Assembly (NCBI GenBank): GCA_963742535.1
Contig: CAVUMC010000002.1
Coordinates: forward strand, 744,001-808,000
Length of the DNA: 64,000 bases
Source: VRUE01 sp963742535
Lineage (GTDB): Bacteria; Actinomycetota; Thermoleophilia; Solirubrobacterales; 70-9
Reading direction: 5' to 3'
Of this stretch, positions 63,931 to 64,000 are shown in pieces. Under the pieces are notes generated by a model. The model saw nothing but the letters and a program-made list of their open reading frames with translations. It searched no databases and was not told the DNA's origin. The position numbers and the translations under genes are program-made. Each line of letters begins with the position of its first letter. Within the stretch, counting starts at the first letter, position 1.

Positions 63931-63979
63931 GCCGACGGGCCGCAAACGTGTCTATATGTCACGTTTGCGGCCCGTCGGC
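63931..63979. terminator. 20-bp perfect inverted repeat at the right edge
   Basis: Arms 63931-63950 and 63960-63979 are exact complements around TCTATATGT, 30 bases upstream of the CMD-like ATG. It may be a terminator for a gene beyond the right edge, or an operator with the CACGTTTGCG half sites. There is no T-run on either side. Confidence 0.5.
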
Positions 63980-64000
63980 CCCCGTAGGGTGGCGGGGTGG

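Overview
The window looks like a chromosomal segment of a very GC-rich actinomycete. GTG and TTG starts are frequent, most genes sit in tight 4-bp ATGA/GTGA overlaps, and the mix of a DUF1800/DUF1501/cupredoxin operon, many predicted lipoproteins, long Ala/Pro linkers and Kdp/Pst/Cys/OpuC transport operons resembles Thermoleophilia (Solirubrobacterales-like). This placement is an inference from gene content and style; no rRNA gene is present to test it. At least ten likely single-base indels break otherwise intact genes. Several lie in G/C runs, so I read most of them as sequence errors rather than true pseudogenes.

Layout. 0-2.8 kb: 3' end of a photolyase, then a purine/methylthio-nucleoside phosphorylase overlapping an MTA/SAH deaminase. 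2.8-8.7 kb: a DUF318 metal permease behind a CsoR-type palindrome, then an OpuC-type osmoprotectant ABC operon ending in two tandem binding lipoproteins. 8.7-12.3 kb: a MarR regulator with an MFS exporter, divergent from an ABC-2 exporter. 12.3-12.6 kb: a tRNA-like gene with an 8/4 acceptor/T branch, long variable arm and GAC anticodon. It is followed by an inverted diverged copy folded into a large stem that competes with a terminator. 12.7-16.2 kb: DUF1800, DUF1501 and cupredoxin operon. 16.2-28 kb: adenosylhomocysteinase, a HEPN-like protein, a voltage-sensor channel with an odd filter, acetyl-CoA synthetase, an MBL-rhodanese protein, an NlpC/P60 hydrolase, a cupredoxin, an rRNA/tRNA methyltransferase, a flavoprotein and a phosphoribosyltransferase.

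28-34.4 kb is an eight-gene pstSCAB operon extended by a lipoprotein, two zinc-ribbon proteins and a phosphoesterase-like protein that has lost its usual catalytic residues. 34.5-37.3 kb holds a secreted repeat protein, a small gene and a PhoD-like phosphodiesterase. 37.3-41.1 kb is a sulfate/thiosulfate ABC operon. 41.3-47.7 kb is a kdp operon in the order micro-ORF, F, A, C, B, KdpD-N, Usp. The matching histidine kinase and KdpE-type regulator are encoded separately at 49.8-51.6 kb, next to CorA.

The rest holds a class A penicillin-binding protein, a glyoxalase-family protein, small membrane proteins, a multicopper oxidase with a cupredoxin, a carboxyltransferase, an aldo/keto reductase, a ferritin-like protein, a STAS protein, an ABC-2 exporter, an SDR and a carboxymuconolactone-decarboxylase-like protein. 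Functionally the region is dominated by ion and nutrient homeostasis (phosphate, sulfate, potassium, osmolytes, copper) and envelope functions. No CRISPR array, transposase or phage gene is visible.
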